NCBI RefSeq assembly: GCF_035621475.1
Contig: NZ_CP141799.1
Coordinates: 466,001 to 530,000, forward strand
Origin: Pseudomonas paeninsulae
GTDB taxonomy: Bacteria > Pseudomonadota > Gammaproteobacteria > Pseudomonadales > Pseudomonadaceae
Direction of reading: 5' to 3'
DNA length: 64,000 bases
The notes under the pieces were generated by a model. The model was not told the origin of the DNA. It saw nothing but the letters and a program-made list of their open reading frames with translations, and searched no databases. The position numbers were made by a program, and so were the translations under genes. Shown piece by piece: positions 15,883 to 27,193 of this stretch. Position 1 is the stretch's first letter, and each line of letters opens with the position of its first letter.

Positions 15883-16700
15883 GACAGGATCTCCGGAAAC
15901 AGGCTGAGGGGGTTGGTCTTCGGGTTGCCGTTGATCTGGTACTCACACTGCGCGCTGCTGGCACCGGCACTGAACAGCGCGGTGGCCTGGGTGTGAAACT
16001 CGATGCCCAGGTAGTCGGTTTCACGGCAAATCGACAGCTCGGTTTGTCCGTAGTACTGGTCGCTGAGCAGGGTCTTGATGCCCTGATGGCTGGGGTCGAC
16101 CTGCAGAATGGTTTCGGCGCGCTGCAGGCGCAGGTAGGTGCTGTGATTGGCCGGGTAGTGCACGGCATTGGGTTGCAGGCGGAAATTGTTGGTCGAAACG
16201 AAAAAACCGCCAGAGCGCTTGATCAGACGCACCGGGTCCTGGTTGAAAGGGTTGGGCATGTACTCGATAAGAATGCTGATCGGCTGGGTTTTCTGCGGGT
16301 CTGCCCAGCCGCTGATCATGGAAATGTCCGGTGCCGGGAATGGCGTGTTACCACCCGTATTGCGATAGAAATCAATCAGGCTCTGCGCCGCCTCGATGGC
16401 GCTGGTATGGCTGCTGATGCTGGCCTCGTAAGCGGCAAACAGGGCCTCGGCTTGGGCACTGCTGGCGTAATAGTCGGCCGCGGTGGTGGTGTAGGTGTCG
16501 GCGGCGACAAACGCCACGCCATGGTTGTTGACCCCGGCCCAGATCCCCGGGCTGCCCTGGCGGGTCATGGCGATATAGCTATTGACGCCGTTGCTGCCGG
16601 CCCGCACTTCCGGCGAGTTGAAGGCGGTGATGGGGATCAGGTCGCACTGTTTGAAGGTGTGGATGCTGCTGCCGTCAAAGACGGTGCCGATGGTGCACAT
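15879..16700 (-). CDS. Ntn-type amide hydrolase (linear amide C-N hydrolase / C45-like)
   Basis: A 273-residue protein beginning MCTIGTVFDG. Once methionine is removed, cysteine 2 becomes the N-terminal nucleophile used by Ntn hydrolases such as choloylglycine hydrolase, penicillin V acylase and acyl-transferase relatives. The segment GIWAGVNNHGVAFVAADTYT resembles the G-x-N-E/N-HG-L/V strand of this fold. It probably cleaves a linear amide or peptide bond of an unknown substrate. AAGGAG precedes the start. It opens a co-directional set with the NTAN1-like and asparaginase genes and follows a 41-codon ORF by 51 bases. Confidence 0.7.
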   Translation of the reverse strand: MCTIGTVFDGSSIHTFKQCDLIPITAFNSPEVRAGSNGVNSYIAMTRQGSPGIWAGVNNHGVAFVAADTYTTTAADYYASSAQAEALFAAYEASISSHTSAIEAAQSLIDFYRNTGGNTPFPAPDISMISGWADPQKTQPISILIEYMPNPFNQDPVRLIKRSGGFFVSTNNFRLQPNAVHYPANHSTYLRLQRAETILQVDPSHQGIKTLLSDQYYGQTELSICRETDYLGIEFHTQATALFSAGASSAQCEYQINGNPKTNPLSLFPEILS

Positions 16701-16751
16701 AGGGAGCTCCTTGCCTGTTTGCGAGAGAGGGGCGAGCGCGCGCGGTCGGTC

Positions 16752-16877
16752 TCACGCATGGGGTGAGCCGATAAAGCGCCAGGGGTGATGTGTTGCGATA
16801 GGCATTGCGTCGGCGGTGCAGAACCGCCAGAGGGGAGCGAGAAACAGAAGCGCGCGGCCTTGCGCATGAAGGGACAT
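16752..16877 (-). CDS. 41-residue ORF heading the hydrolase cassette
   Basis: An ATG at 16877 preceded by AAAAGGAG, one of the best ribosome binding sites in the region, opens a frame of 41 codons ending in TGA at 16752-16754. The product starts MSLHAQGRALLFLAPLWRFC, mildly hydrophobic, then is rich in His, Trp and Pro. The next start (MCTIG) lies 51 bases downstream. It could be a small peptide substrate or partner of the hydrolases, or a leader peptide. No family is recognised. Confidence 0.45.
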   Translation of the reverse strand: MSLHAQGRALLFLAPLWRFCTADAMPIATHHPWRFIGSPHA

Positions 16878-16905
16878 AGCTCGAACTCCTTTTCAAGGTT
16901 CACTG

Positions 16906-16933
16906 AGCGTAGTCCAGTCTGCCCGGATGCCAA
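16906..16933 (-). promoter_or_regulatory. possible promoter of the hydrolase cassette
   Basis: On the minus strand TTGGCA (16928-16933) and TACGCT (16906-16911) are 16 bases apart, and the -10 is extended to CTACGCT, a form often seen in stationary-phase (RpoS) promoters. Transcription would begin near 16900, just before the ribosome binding site of the 41-codon ORF. Confidence 0.4.
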
Positions 16934-17072
16934 GTGTCCGGTTGATGGGTGCCCTGCATAAGGCCTGGAGGTGTCTACGAAACTAGGTGCGATGCATACC
17001 GTTGTACCGGCAAGTATTGAATTCGCCCCTTTGGGCTGTGGAGCTGGTCTAGCCGTTTTTGCTGCAGACGTG

Positions 17073-17095
17073 AAAAAGCCGCGCAGTGCGCGGCT
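17073..17095 (-). terminator. tRNA-Ile2 terminator
   Basis: An AAGCCGCGCA/TGCGCGGCTT hairpin flanked by A/T runs, just downstream of the tRNA. Copies at 3798 and 5519 mark the other island boundaries. Confidence 0.8.
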
Positions 17096-17102
17096 TTGGA
17101 GT

Positions 17103-17179
<77 letters not shown>

Positions 17180-17194
17180 TCAGAAGCCGGCGGA

Positions 17195-20100
17195 TTATAC
17201 CGGTGCCTTCTCTGTAGTGCCAACCGTACGACGCGGGCCGAGGAAATTATGCGCGAATGTGTCGGCGGCGATGGGGCGACTGAGGATGAAGCCCTGGATC
17301 TGCTCGCAGCCTTCGGCGGCGAGAAACAGTTCCTGTTCCTTGGTTTCCACACCTTCGGCGATCACCGTGAGTTGCATGCTGCGCCCGAGCGCAATGATGG
17401 CGCGGGCTATGGCTACGTCGTGTGGGTCGTTCGGCAGGCCGCGGACGAAGGATTGGTCGATCTTCAGGGTGTCCAGTGGCAGGCGCTTGAGGTAGCTCAG
17501 CGAGGAGTAGCCGGTGCCGAAGTCGTCGATGGCCAGTTGCACGCCGAGGGCTTTGAGTTGGTGGAGGATGCTCAGGGCGTCCTCGGTCTGGTTCATGATG
17601 AAGCTTTCGGTGATTTCCAGTTGCAGCAGGCTGGGGTCGAGAGAGTTGTCGTCGAGCAGCTGCGAGATGCGTTCGAGCAGGTGCGGCTGGTGCAGTTGGG
17701 CGCCGGCCAGGTTGACCGAGAGGGGGCCGAAAGGCGCGTGGAGGAGTTGCCATTCGCGCATTTGCCAGCAGGCTTGCTGCAGCACCCAGTCGCCCAGCGG
17801 CAGAATAAGCCCGGTTTCCTCGGCCAGCGGGATAAAACGGTCGGGCGCAATTTCGCCAAATACCGGGTGGATCCAGCGTATCAGGGCTTCGGCGCCGGCC
17901 AGGCGATTGGTGCTCAGGTTGAGTTTAGGCTGGTAGTAGAGTTGCAGCTCTTGGCGCTCCAGGGCGCGGCGCAGTTCATGTTCCAGGGCCATGCGTTCGG
18001 TGGCCTGGAAGGTCAGGTCGCGGGTGTACATTTCGGCCCGGTTGCGGCCTTTGGCTTTGGAGCGGTACATGGCGGCGTCGGCGTTCTTCACCAGGGTGGC
18101 GACGTCCAGGCCGTCATCCGGGTACAGGCTGATGCCGATGCTGGCGCTGATATGGAACTGGTGGTCGTCGATGTGGAAGGGCAGGCCGAAACAGGCGAGC
18201 AGTTTGTTGGCGACCAGTTTGGCGTCCTCGCTCTGGTGCAGGCCCGGCAGCAGGATGATGAACTCGTCGCCGCCGAGTCGGGCAACGGTGTCGATGTCGC
18301 GCAGTTGTTGCTTGAGGCGGACGGCAATGCTCTTGAGCAGCTGGTCGCCGGTCGGGTGGCCAAGGCTGTCGTTGATGTGCTTGAAGCGGTCGAGGTCGAG
18401 AAACAGGACCGCTCCTTGGCGGTCGTCGGTTCGCGCATCGTCGAGTGCGGCATGCAGCCGCGTTTCAAACAGCATGCGGTTAGGCAGGCCGGTCAACGAG
18501 TCGTGGTGGGCCTGGTAGTCGAGTCGGGCTTGGGCCTGTTTGAGTGAGCTGATATCGGCGAACACGGCGACGAAGTGCGTGGTCTGTTGGTCTGCATTGC
18601 GCACGGCGTTGATGGTCAGCCATTGCGGAAAGATTTCGGCGTTTTTGCGCCTGTTCCAAATTTCCCCTTGCCAGTGCCCTTGATCTTCCAGTTGGTGCCA
18701 CATGGCACTGTAAAAGGCGCTGTCGTGCTGGCCGGAGGCAAGTAGCCGGGGTGTTTGCCCGAGCGCTTCGGCTTCGCTATAGCCGGTAATTTCGCTGAAG
18801 GCGCGGTTGACCGCGACGATGCGCTGCTGGGGGTCGGTGATCATCACGCCTTCGGCGGTGCTTTCGAATACGGTGGCGGCTTGCTGGAGTTTTTCCTGCA
18901 TGAGCTGGCGTTCGGTGATGTCGCGGGCGATGGTCAGCAGGCAGGCCTCGTCGCCGACCTGGATCGGTTGGGCAGACAGTTCGCACAGGCGTGTCTGACC
19001 ATCGCGGGTGCGGATCGAGGCGCTCAGGTCACGCACGCTGCCGTGCAGGTCGATCTGCTCGATCATCCTGACGCGGTCTGCGGGGTTGGCCCAGACACCC
19101 AGTTCCAGGGTTGAGCGGCCGGCTGCTTGGCTGCTGCTGTAGCCGGTGATACGGCTGAAGCCTTGATTGATTTCGATCAGCTGGCCGTCGCGGACACGGC
19201 TGATCACGAGGCCGTCGGGGGAGGCGTGGAAGGCTTTGGCGAATTTTTCTTCGGAGTTCAGCAGTTGCTGTTGGGTGGCTTTGAGTTGGCTGATGTCGCG
19301 CACCACCATTACCAGCGCCGGCGTATCGGCGAGCTGGAAGGCCTGGGCGGAGATCAGGCCGGTGAAGGATTGGCCGTCACGCCGCTGAAAGGAAATTTCC
19401 AGGTTGCGTAGGCTCTCGTCTTGCAGGCGTCTGAGCAGGGTCTGGCCGATGCCGGGGTTGCCCCAGATATTCAATTCGGTGGCAGTTTTGCCGAGTGCCT
19501 CGCTGACGGGGATGCCGGTCTGCTGTTCGAAGGCGTTGTTGGCTTCCAGCAGGCAGCCGTCGGCCCTGCGCGCGATCACCAGGATGTCCGGGCATTGCTG
19601 GAAGACCGAGGCGAATTTCTGTTCGGAGAGGCGCAGGGCCTGCTCGGCCTGTTTGGCTTCGCTGATGTCGACCATCAGGCCGCGCATGATCGTCTCGTCG
19701 CCACTGCGGGCCAGGGTAACGATGTCGCGGATCCATAGCACGCGACCGTCGGCGGCATACATGCGGTAGTCGAGGCTATGGTCGCGGCCGGCGGTGCTTT
19801 CGCGTTGGCAGTAGCCGAGGGCCTGCTGTGCGTCATCCGGGTGCAGGGTGCTCAGCCAGAAGCCTGGACGTTTCCAGTCGGCCAGCGGATAGCCGAGCAG
19901 TTTTTCCGCATGTTGCGAGACGTAGGTAAAGCTGTAGTCATCCAGGCGTGCTTCCCAGGCGATGGCCGAGAGGTTTTCCACCAGGCTGCGGTAGTGCTGT
20001 TCGCTGTTGCGCAATTTTTGTTCGAGCAGACTGCGAGTGGTCATTTCGGCATGCAGGCGGCGGTTGATACGCAGTATCACGGCGATGATGGCGCACAGCG

Positions 20101-20929
20101 CAAGCAAAGCCGGGAGGCCATACAGCAGCAGTTCGCGCCAGATGCTGCGCCTGTCCTCTAGGTGGCCGACCCAGCGCGCCTGCAGGGCACTGATTTCGCT
20201 GCTACTGATGTCGGCGAGGAGCTTGTCGAGAATCCCGATGAGCACCGCTTGGTCGCGTGGCGCGGCCATGGAGAGCTTATAGCGATAGGGCGTTTCGCCA
20301 CTGATGGTCAGGCCTTTCAGTTTGAGCTGGCGCATGCTCCAGACACTGGAGGCGAGGTCGCCGATCAAGGCATCGGCCTGGCCGGTTGCTAGTGCTTGCA
20401 GGGCCGCATTGACGGTCGGCAGCGGTAGCAGGTTGAGGTCAGGGTGCTGGCTGCGCAGCAGTTCATGGGGCGCATAATTATCGACCACGGTAATTTTAAG
20501 GCCATGGAGGTCCTTCATCGTGCGTGGTTGCGGGCCGTCATCGCGCGCCAGGATGACAATCGGGAAGTCCAGGTAAGGACGGCTGAAGGTCAGGTAAGTC
20601 TGCCGTTCAGGCGTGGCCATGACCGCGGGCAGTAAGTCCAGTTGGCCGGCCTTGGCCTGCTCCAGTACTTCGCTCCAGCTGGTGCTGTCGCTCGGTTGCA
20701 GGCTCACGCCCAGGCGTTGCTCGAGCAAGGCGATGTAGTCGGCGGCCAGGCCCTGGTAGCGGCCCTGTGGGTCGCGGAACTCGAATGGCGGCCAGGAGGC
20801 GTCGATGCCTAGGCGCAGCACGGGGTGCTCGGCAAGCCAGGCGCGCTCCTCTTCGCTGAGCGACAAGGCTGCAACCGGACTGACCCAATACACCAGACAC
20901 AACAGGAGAATGGCCGGCAATCGCGGCAT
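17195..20929 (-). CDS. periplasmic-sensor / PAS / GGDEF / EAL cyclic-di-GMP protein
   Basis: A 1,244-residue membrane protein. After a signal sequence (MPRLPAILLLCLVYW) comes a periplasmic solute-binding-like domain (LRLGIDASWPPFEF, to about residue 260), then a membrane helix (LLLYGLPALLALCAIIAVILRI), four PAS domains, a GGDEF domain with intact RLGGDEFIILLPG and an EAL domain with intact EALIRW and DDFGTGYSSLSYLKRLP. It therefore could make or degrade cyclic-di-GMP in response to a periplasmic amino-acid-like ligand. The start is moved 19 codons inside the longest frame so that the signal peptide is N-terminal. It lies 15 bases from the tRNA and is the first chromosomal gene on the island's right. 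Confidence 0.9.
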   Translation of the reverse strand: MPRLPAILLLCLVYWVSPVAALSLSEEERAWLAEHPVLRLGIDASWPPFEFRDPQGRYQGLAADYIALLEQRLGVSLQPSDSTSWSEVLEQAKAGQLDLLPAVMATPERQTYLTFSRPYLDFPIVILARDDGPQPRTMKDLHGLKITVVDNYAPHELLRSQHPDLNLLPLPTVNAALQALATGQADALIGDLASSVWSMRQLKLKGLTISGETPYRYKLSMAAPRDQAVLIGILDKLLADISSSEISALQARWVGHLEDRRSIWRELLLYGLPALLALCAIIAVILRINRRLHAEMTTRSLLEQKLRNSEQHYRSLVENLSAIAWEARLDDYSFTYVSQHAEKLLGYPLADWKRPGFWLSTLHPDDAQQALGYCQRESTAGRDHSLDYRMYAADGRVLWIRDIVTLARSGDETIMRGLMVDISEAKQAEQALRLSEQKFASVFQQCPDILVIARRADGCLLEANNAFEQQTGIPVSEALGKTATELNIWGNPGIGQTLLRRLQDESLRNLEISFQRRDGQSFTGLISAQAFQLADTPALVMVVRDISQLKATQQQLLNSEEKFAKAFHASPDGLVISRVRDGQLIEINQGFSRITGYSSSQAAGRSTLELGVWANPADRVRMIEQIDLHGSVRDLSASIRTRDGQTRLCELSAQPIQVGDEACLLTIARDITERQLMQEKLQQAATVFESTAEGVMITDPQQRIVAVNRAFSEITGYSEAEALGQTPRLLASGQHDSAFYSAMWHQLEDQGHWQGEIWNRRKNAEIFPQWLTINAVRNADQQTTHFVAVFADISSLKQAQARLDYQAHHDSLTGLPNRMLFETRLHAALDDARTDDRQGAVLFLDLDRFKHINDSLGHPTGDQLLKSIAVRLKQQLRDIDTVARLGGDEFIILLPGLHQSEDAKLVANKLLACFGLPFHIDDHQFHISASIGISLYPDDGLDVATLVKNADAAMYRSKAKGRNRAEMYTRDLTFQATERMALEHELRRALERQELQLYYQPKLNLSTNRLAGAEALIRWIHPVFGEIAPDRFIPLAEETGLILPLGDWVLQQACWQMREWQLLHAPFGPLSVNLAGAQLHQPHLLERISQLLDDNSLDPSLLQLEITESFIMNQTEDALSILHQLKALGVQLAIDDFGTGYSSLSYLKRLPLDTLKIDQSFVRGLPNDPHDVAIARAIIALGRSMQLTVIAEGVETKEQELFLAAEGCEQIQGFILSRPIAADTFAHNFLGPRRTVGTTEKAPV

Positions 20930-21000
20930 GGCGGCCTCGTAACAGATCGAGTGATGTGTCGAGTGTAGACGGGGCTTGGCGCGCAAGGCCAGCAGATAGC

Positions 21001-21028
21001 AAAACCCCCGGTTTGGGCCGGGGGTTTT
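21001..21028 (-). terminator. rpoD terminator
   Basis: An AAAACCCCCGG-TTTGGG-CCGGGGGTTTT hairpin immediately after the rpoD stop codon. Confidence 0.85.
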
Positions 21029-21031
21029 GGA

Positions 21032-22882
<1,851 letters not shown>

Positions 22883-22949
22883 AACACCCTATCCACTGAA
22901 GGTCTTGGCGGGCTAAAAACAAGCCGCGGATTATACCCGAATAAGACCC

Positions 22950-24941
22950 CTATGCGCCAGTTGGGCTCGGGATTACCGGTGATGCATTACGGCTCAGCAG
23001 GTTGCGCAGCTGGTTTTTTTCCTCTGCACTCAACTCACTTTGACGGGCTTTGTTGATCAAATGTTCCAGGCTGCGCTCGCGTTGGCGGGCTACAAGACTA
23101 GTTATAGTGTCGAAAAACTGTTGTTCAAGGTTGTCGGCCGAAATCAGCCACTCCTTTTCCGCCAGGGCCCGCAATAGGCGGCCCTGATCGGTACCGTGCC
23201 AGCGCGCGATCAGTTGCAGTGCGCGCAGTTTCGGGTTCTTTTGCAGGGCGCCGAGCAGGGCAACCAGCAATTGTGCGTAGGTGTCATCTTCGGCGGCGAA
23301 GTGGCTGACGTCTTCGACGTTCTGCGCCAATTCCGGGTGATGCAGCAGCGTGCGTAAAGCGCTCAGGTGCGGCGATTCGACGCTTACGGCTGTGCGTGGT
23401 GCGCGTGGCGTGGCGTCGTCGCGACCCTTTTTACTCCACTTTCCACCTTCTTTCTTCCAGTTGCTCTTGCCCTTGCTGTGCTCGAAGCCCGCCGTTGGGT
23501 TGGGGTTTTCGTATTCATTGTGGCTGGGGGCGACATCATAGTAGGCGCTATCGGGGATTTCGCCATGCTCCGGATAGTAGTCGCCGGGCGTCGCATGGCT
23601 GGTGTGCGATTGGGCGCTGCTTTTGCCGGTTGGTGCCATCTGGCTCAGGGTTTCACCGCTGAGTCCGGTGATTTCGGTCAGGCGCTGGCGCATCAGGGTG
23701 CGCAGGTTGTTGCCGGGAATTTTGTCGATCAGTGGGGCGGCCAGGGTCACCAGATGGGCTTTGCCTTCGAGTGAGCGCGGGTCGGCCTCTTCGCTGAGTT
23801 GCTGGAAGAAGTAGTCGGCCAGCGGTTGCGCCTGTTGGTTGATGCGGGCGCGGAAGGCGTCGGTGCCTTCGCTGCGCACCAGGGTGTCCGGGTCTTCGCC
23901 GTCGGGCAGAAACAGGAAGCGCGCGCGCCGGCCATCCTGCAGGCTCGGCAGGGTCGCTTCCAGGGCGCGCCAGGCGGCATTGCGTCCGGCGGCATCGCCG
24001 TCGAAGCAGAACAGTACGCTGGGCACGACGCGGAACAGGCGCTTGAGGTGTTCTTCGCTGGTGGCGGTGCCGAGGGTGGCGACGGCGTTGCGCAGGCCTT
24101 GCTGGGCTAGGGCGATGACGTCCATGTAGCCCTCGACCACCATGATTTCGTCGAGGTCGCGGTTGCTTTTGCGTGCCTCGAACAGGCCGTAGAGTTCCTG
24201 GCCCTTGTGGAATACCGGGGTTTCCGGGGAGTTCAGATACTTGGGTTTGTCGTCGCCGAGTACCCGGCCGCCGAAGGCGATCACCCGGCCGCGGCTGTCG
24301 CGGATGGGGAAGATCACTCGGTCGCGGAAGCGGTCGTAGCGCTTAACTTTTTCCGGGTTGTCGGCGTTTTCAACCAGCAGGCCGGCATCGATCATGGCCT
24401 TCTGCTGCAGGCCGTCACTGGCCAGGTGCTTGAACAGGTTGTCCCAGCCTGGTGGGGCGAAGCCCAGGCCGAAATCGCGGGCGATCTCGCCGGACAGGCC
24501 GCGACCCTTGAGGTACTCCACGGCGGCCTTGCGCTGTGGATGGCTCTTCAGGGCTTGGCGGTAGTACTCGGCTGCGGCGGTCAGCAGTGGGTATAGCGGT
24601 GAGTCGGTGGGTTGGCGCGGTTTGCTGTCGCGGCCGTTTTCTTCGCGCGGCACGTCCATGCCGGCGCGCTTGGCCATATCCTCGACCGCCTGGGGGAAGT
24701 CCAGTTGGTCGTGGTCCATGATGAAGCCCAGGGCGTTGCCGCCCGCGCCGCAGCCGAAGCAGTAATAAAACTGTTTGTCCGGGCTGACGCTGAATGAGGG
24801 GGTTTTTTCTTTATGGAAGGGACAGCAGGCGGTGTAGTTCTTGCCAGCCTTTTTCAGCTGGATGCGCGAGGCGACCACGTCGACAATATCGGTGCGGTTG
24901 AGCAGATCATCGATAAAAGACTGTGGAATCAGGCCGGCCAT
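22950..24941 (-). CDS. dnaG: DNA primase
   Basis: Synthesises RNA primers for replication; 663 residues. The N-terminal zinc-binding domain has C40, H43, C61 and C64 (ACCPFHKEKTPSF, then YYCFGCGAGG). The Toprim core carries MVVEGYMDVIALAQQG and LFCFDGDAAGR, and the C-terminal part binds DnaB helicase. A low-complexity Gly/Ser/His/Tyr-rich linker lies at about 440-500. It sits between rpsU and rpoD in the usual order. Confidence 0.98.
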   Translation of the reverse strand: MAGLIPQSFIDDLLNRTDIVDVVASRIQLKKAGKNYTACCPFHKEKTPSFSVSPDKQFYYCFGCGAGGNALGFIMDHDQLDFPQAVEDMAKRAGMDVPREENGRDSKPRQPTDSPLYPLLTAAAEYYRQALKSHPQRKAAVEYLKGRGLSGEIARDFGLGFAPPGWDNLFKHLASDGLQQKAMIDAGLLVENADNPEKVKRYDRFRDRVIFPIRDSRGRVIAFGGRVLGDDKPKYLNSPETPVFHKGQELYGLFEARKSNRDLDEIMVVEGYMDVIALAQQGLRNAVATLGTATSEEHLKRLFRVVPSVLFCFDGDAAGRNAAWRALEATLPSLQDGRRARFLFLPDGEDPDTLVRSEGTDAFRARINQQAQPLADYFFQQLSEEADPRSLEGKAHLVTLAAPLIDKIPGNNLRTLMRQRLTEITGLSGETLSQMAPTGKSSAQSHTSHATPGDYYPEHGEIPDSAYYDVAPSHNEYENPNPTAGFEHSKGKSNWKKEGGKWSKKGRDDATPRAPRTAVSVESPHLSALRTLLHHPELAQNVEDVSHFAAEDDTYAQLLVALLGALQKNPKLRALQLIARWHGTDQGRLLRALAEKEWLISADNLEQQFFDTITSLVARQRERSLEHLINKARQSELSAEEKNQLRNLLSRNASPVIPSPTGA

Positions 24942-24993
24942 AGGCGCTCAGGATTCTGCCGTGCGAGGCGGCTGGACAATATTGCGGAAACTA

Positions 24994-25028
24994 AAAGACC
25001 CCGCGCCACCCGTAGGTGGTGCGGAGTC
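24994..25028 (-). terminator. rpsU-dnaG internal terminator
   Basis: A 14-bp near-perfect stem (GACTCCGCACCACC/GGTGGCGCGGGGTC) with a 4-base loop is followed on the minus strand by TCTTTTAG. It separates abundant rpsU mRNA from dnaG. A second hairpin (AGCCCGG/CCGGGC) lies just before it at 25039-25057. Confidence 0.75.
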
Positions 25029-25080
25029 CAAAAGCGAAGCCCGGCCGAGGCCGGGCATTCAGGCGTTGCGCTTGTACGTA

Positions 25081-25296
25081 TTAGTACAGGCGAACGCTGC
25101 GGCGCTGTTCGCGCTGTACTTTCTTGGCGTGACGCTTAACAGCGGCTGCTGCTTTGCGCTTGCGCTCGGAAGTCGGTTTTTCATAAAATTCACGGCTGCG
25201 AATTTCGGCCAGAACACCGGCTTTTTCGCAAGAGCGCTTGAAACGACGCAGAGCTACGTCGAAGGGTTCGTTCTCTTTAAGTTTGACGGCTGGCAT
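25081..25296 (-). CDS. rpsU: 30S ribosomal protein S21
   Basis: A 71-residue basic protein, [20 protein letters not shown] at the start and [14 protein letters not shown] at the end. It has the usual length for S21 and is the first gene of the macromolecular synthesis operon. The start at 25296 gives the canonical N-terminus. It is divergent from tsaD, as in other pseudomonads and enterics. Confidence 0.97.
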   Translation of the reverse strand: MPAVKLKENEPFDVALRRFKRSCEKAGVLAEIRSREFYEKPTSERKRKAAAAVKRHAKKVQREQRRSVRLY

Positions 25297-25502
25297 CCAG
25301 GGCGTACCTTCTTTATTACCGGGGGGTGTCGTACTCCTGGCAAATGGCGCTGGAGAACGTACGTTTTTAAGGGTTGCGGATGTTACCGCCTCATCGCCAG
25401 GAATGCAAAGCCTCTGATCGAAAAGGACTGGTCTGAGTCCGCCAGCGCCGATTATCATGCGCGCCTTCTGGCGTTCAGCCTCTCCATATCAAGGCGTTGC
25501 CC

Positions 25503-26528
25503 ATGCTGGTACTGGGATTGGAAACTTCATGCGATGAGACAGGTGTCGCACTCTATCACAGCGAGCGTGGCCTGCTGGCCGATGCCTTGTTCAGTCAGAT
25601 CGAGCAGCACCGCATCTACGGTGGGGTGGTGCCCGAGCTGGCCTCGCGCGATCATGTCAAGCGCATGCTGCCGTTGATCCGCGAGGTATTGGCCGAGGCC
25701 GAGTGCACACCGAGCGATATCGAGGCCGTTGCCTATACCGCAGGCCCGGGCTTGGTTGGGGCGCTGTTGGTGGGCGCTTCCTGCGCCCAGGCGCTGGCAT
25801 TCGCCTGGGGCATTCCTGCGCTTGGCGTGCACCATATGGAGGGCCACTTGCTGGCGCCGATGCTGGAAGAAAACCCACCAGCTTTTCCGTTCGTCGCTTT
25901 GTTGGTCTCCGGTGGTCATACCCAGTTGGTGAGGGTTGATGGCATCGGTCGTTATCAGCTGCTCGGCGAGTCCCTCGACGATGCCGCCGGCGAAGCCTTC
26001 GACAAGACCGCCAAGATGATGGGCCTGCAATATCCGGGCGGACCGGAAATCGCGCGACTGGCCGAGCAGGGCACACCGGGGCGGTTTACCTTCCCGCGGC
26101 CGATGACCGACCGGCCGGGACTGGATTTCAGTTTCAGTGGCTTGAAGACCTTTACCCTGAATACCTGGCAACAGTGCCGCGCTGCCGGCGATGACGGCGA
26201 GCAGACCCGCTGTGACGTCGCCCTGGCGTTCCAGCAGGCGGTGGTCGATACCCTGACCATCAAGTGCCGCCGGGCGCTCAAGCAGACCGGGCTCAGCTCT
26301 CTGGTGATCGCTGGCGGCGTCAGCGCGAACAAGGCGCTGCGTCTGGGGTTGGAAAAAATGCTGACCGAGTTCAAAGGGCAGGTGTTCTACGCCCGTCCGG
26401 CGTTCTGCACCGACAACGGTGCGATGATCGCCTATGCCGGTTGCCAGCGCCTCAAGGCCGGGCAGCATGAGGAGCTGAATATCAAGGTGCAGGCGCGTTG
26501 GCCGATGGAGGCGTTGCCGGCGCTCTAG
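25503..26528 (+). CDS. tsaD: tRNA N6-threonylcarbamoyladenosine transferase subunit TsaD
   Basis: Transfers the threonylcarbamoyl group to A37 of ANN-decoding tRNAs together with TsaB and TsaE. 341 residues: N-terminal [15 protein letters not shown], the metal ligands H111 and H115 in [10 protein letters not shown], and the ASKHA phosphate loops ([19 protein letters not shown]). The ATG at 25503 with upstream AAGGCG is preferred over a TTG two codons earlier. The promoter region is shared with divergent rpsU. Confidence 0.97.
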   Translation: MLVLGLETSCDETGVALYHSERGLLADALFSQIEQHRIYGGVVPELASRDHVKRMLPLIREVLAEAECTPSDIEAVAYTAGPGLVGALLVGASCAQALAFAWGIPALGVHHMEGHLLAPMLEENPPAFPFVALLVSGGHTQLVRVDGIGRYQLLGESLDDAAGEAFDKTAKMMGLQYPGGPEIARLAEQGTPGRFTFPRPMTDRPGLDFSFSGLKTFTLNTWQQCRAAGDDGEQTRCDVALAFQQAVVDTLTIKCRRALKQTGLSSLVIAGGVSANKALRLGLEKMLTEFKGQVFYARPAFCTDNGAMIAYAGCQRLKAGQHEELNIKVQARWPMEALPAL

Positions 26529-26585
26529 CAGCGAACGGCATAGAGCAAGCTCCAGTCGGTCTGCCGCTTGTCTTGCGGAGGCTTG

Positions 26586-27155
26586 CTAGAAATGCCGTTC
26601 TCGGCCGTCGAACAGATCACGTAGATTGCTACGGTGTCGCCAGATGATCAGGCCGGTCACTGCGCTCATCGGCAGCAATCCTTCGGGTTGTTGCCAGGCC
26701 AGCAATGGCAGGCTCAGCGGGATGGCGATCAGCGCGGCCAGTGAGCTGGTGCGGGTCAGGTTGAAACTCAGTAGCCAGGCGCAGATGGCCAGCAGTGCAG
26801 CCGGTGGGTACAGCCCCAGCAGCATGCCGGCGGCCGTGGCGACGCCTTTACCGCCTTGGAAGCGAAAGTACAGCGGGTAAAGATGGCCGATCACGGCTGC
26901 GAGGCCCAGCCAGGCTTGCTGTTGCAGGCTCAAGCCAAGCAGGGCGCCGGCCAGGACTGGGAGCAAGCCTTTGAGCAGGTCGCCGAGCAGGGTCAAGGTG
27001 GCCAGGCGTTTGCCGGCGACCCGCAGCATATTGGTGGCGCCGGGGTTGCCGGAGCCATTGGCGCGCGGATCCGGCCCACCCGCCTTGCGGCTGAGTAGAA
27101 TGGCGAAGGACAGCGAGCCGAGCAGGTAGGCGAGGATCGCCAGTAGCCAAAACAT
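26586..27155 (-). CDS. plsY: glycerol-3-phosphate acyltransferase PlsY
   Basis: Integral membrane enzyme that acylates glycerol-3-phosphate from acyl-phosphate in the first step of phospholipid synthesis. It has 189 residues and about five membrane segments, with the conserved motifs [12 protein letters not shown] and [10 protein letters not shown]. The start at 27155 ([14 protein letters not shown]) matches the family N-terminus and has GGAA at a good distance; an ATG three codons earlier is possible. It is convergent with tsaD and divergent from folB. Confidence 0.95.
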   Translation of the reverse strand: MFWLLAILAYLLGSLSFAILLSRKAGGPDPRANGSGNPGATNMLRVAGKRLATLTLLGDLLKGLLPVLAGALLGLSLQQQAWLGLAAVIGHLYPLYFRFQGGKGVATAAGMLLGLYPPAALLAICAWLLSFNLTRTSSLAALIAIPLSLPLLAWQQPEGLLPMSAVTGLIIWRHRSNLRDLFDGRERHF

Positions 27156-27193
27156 GGTAGCCATTCCATGGTGAAGGAATGGCTGGATTCTAG

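Noticed and set aside
3870..17102. tyrosine integrase gene expected in a tRNA-inserted island
   Set aside because: No frame in the interval shows the R...HxxR...Y recombinase pattern; if one existed it has been lost.
17249..18547. 432-codon open frame opposite the GGDEF/EAL gene
   Set aside because: Shadow of the conserved EAL and GGDEF coding sequence.
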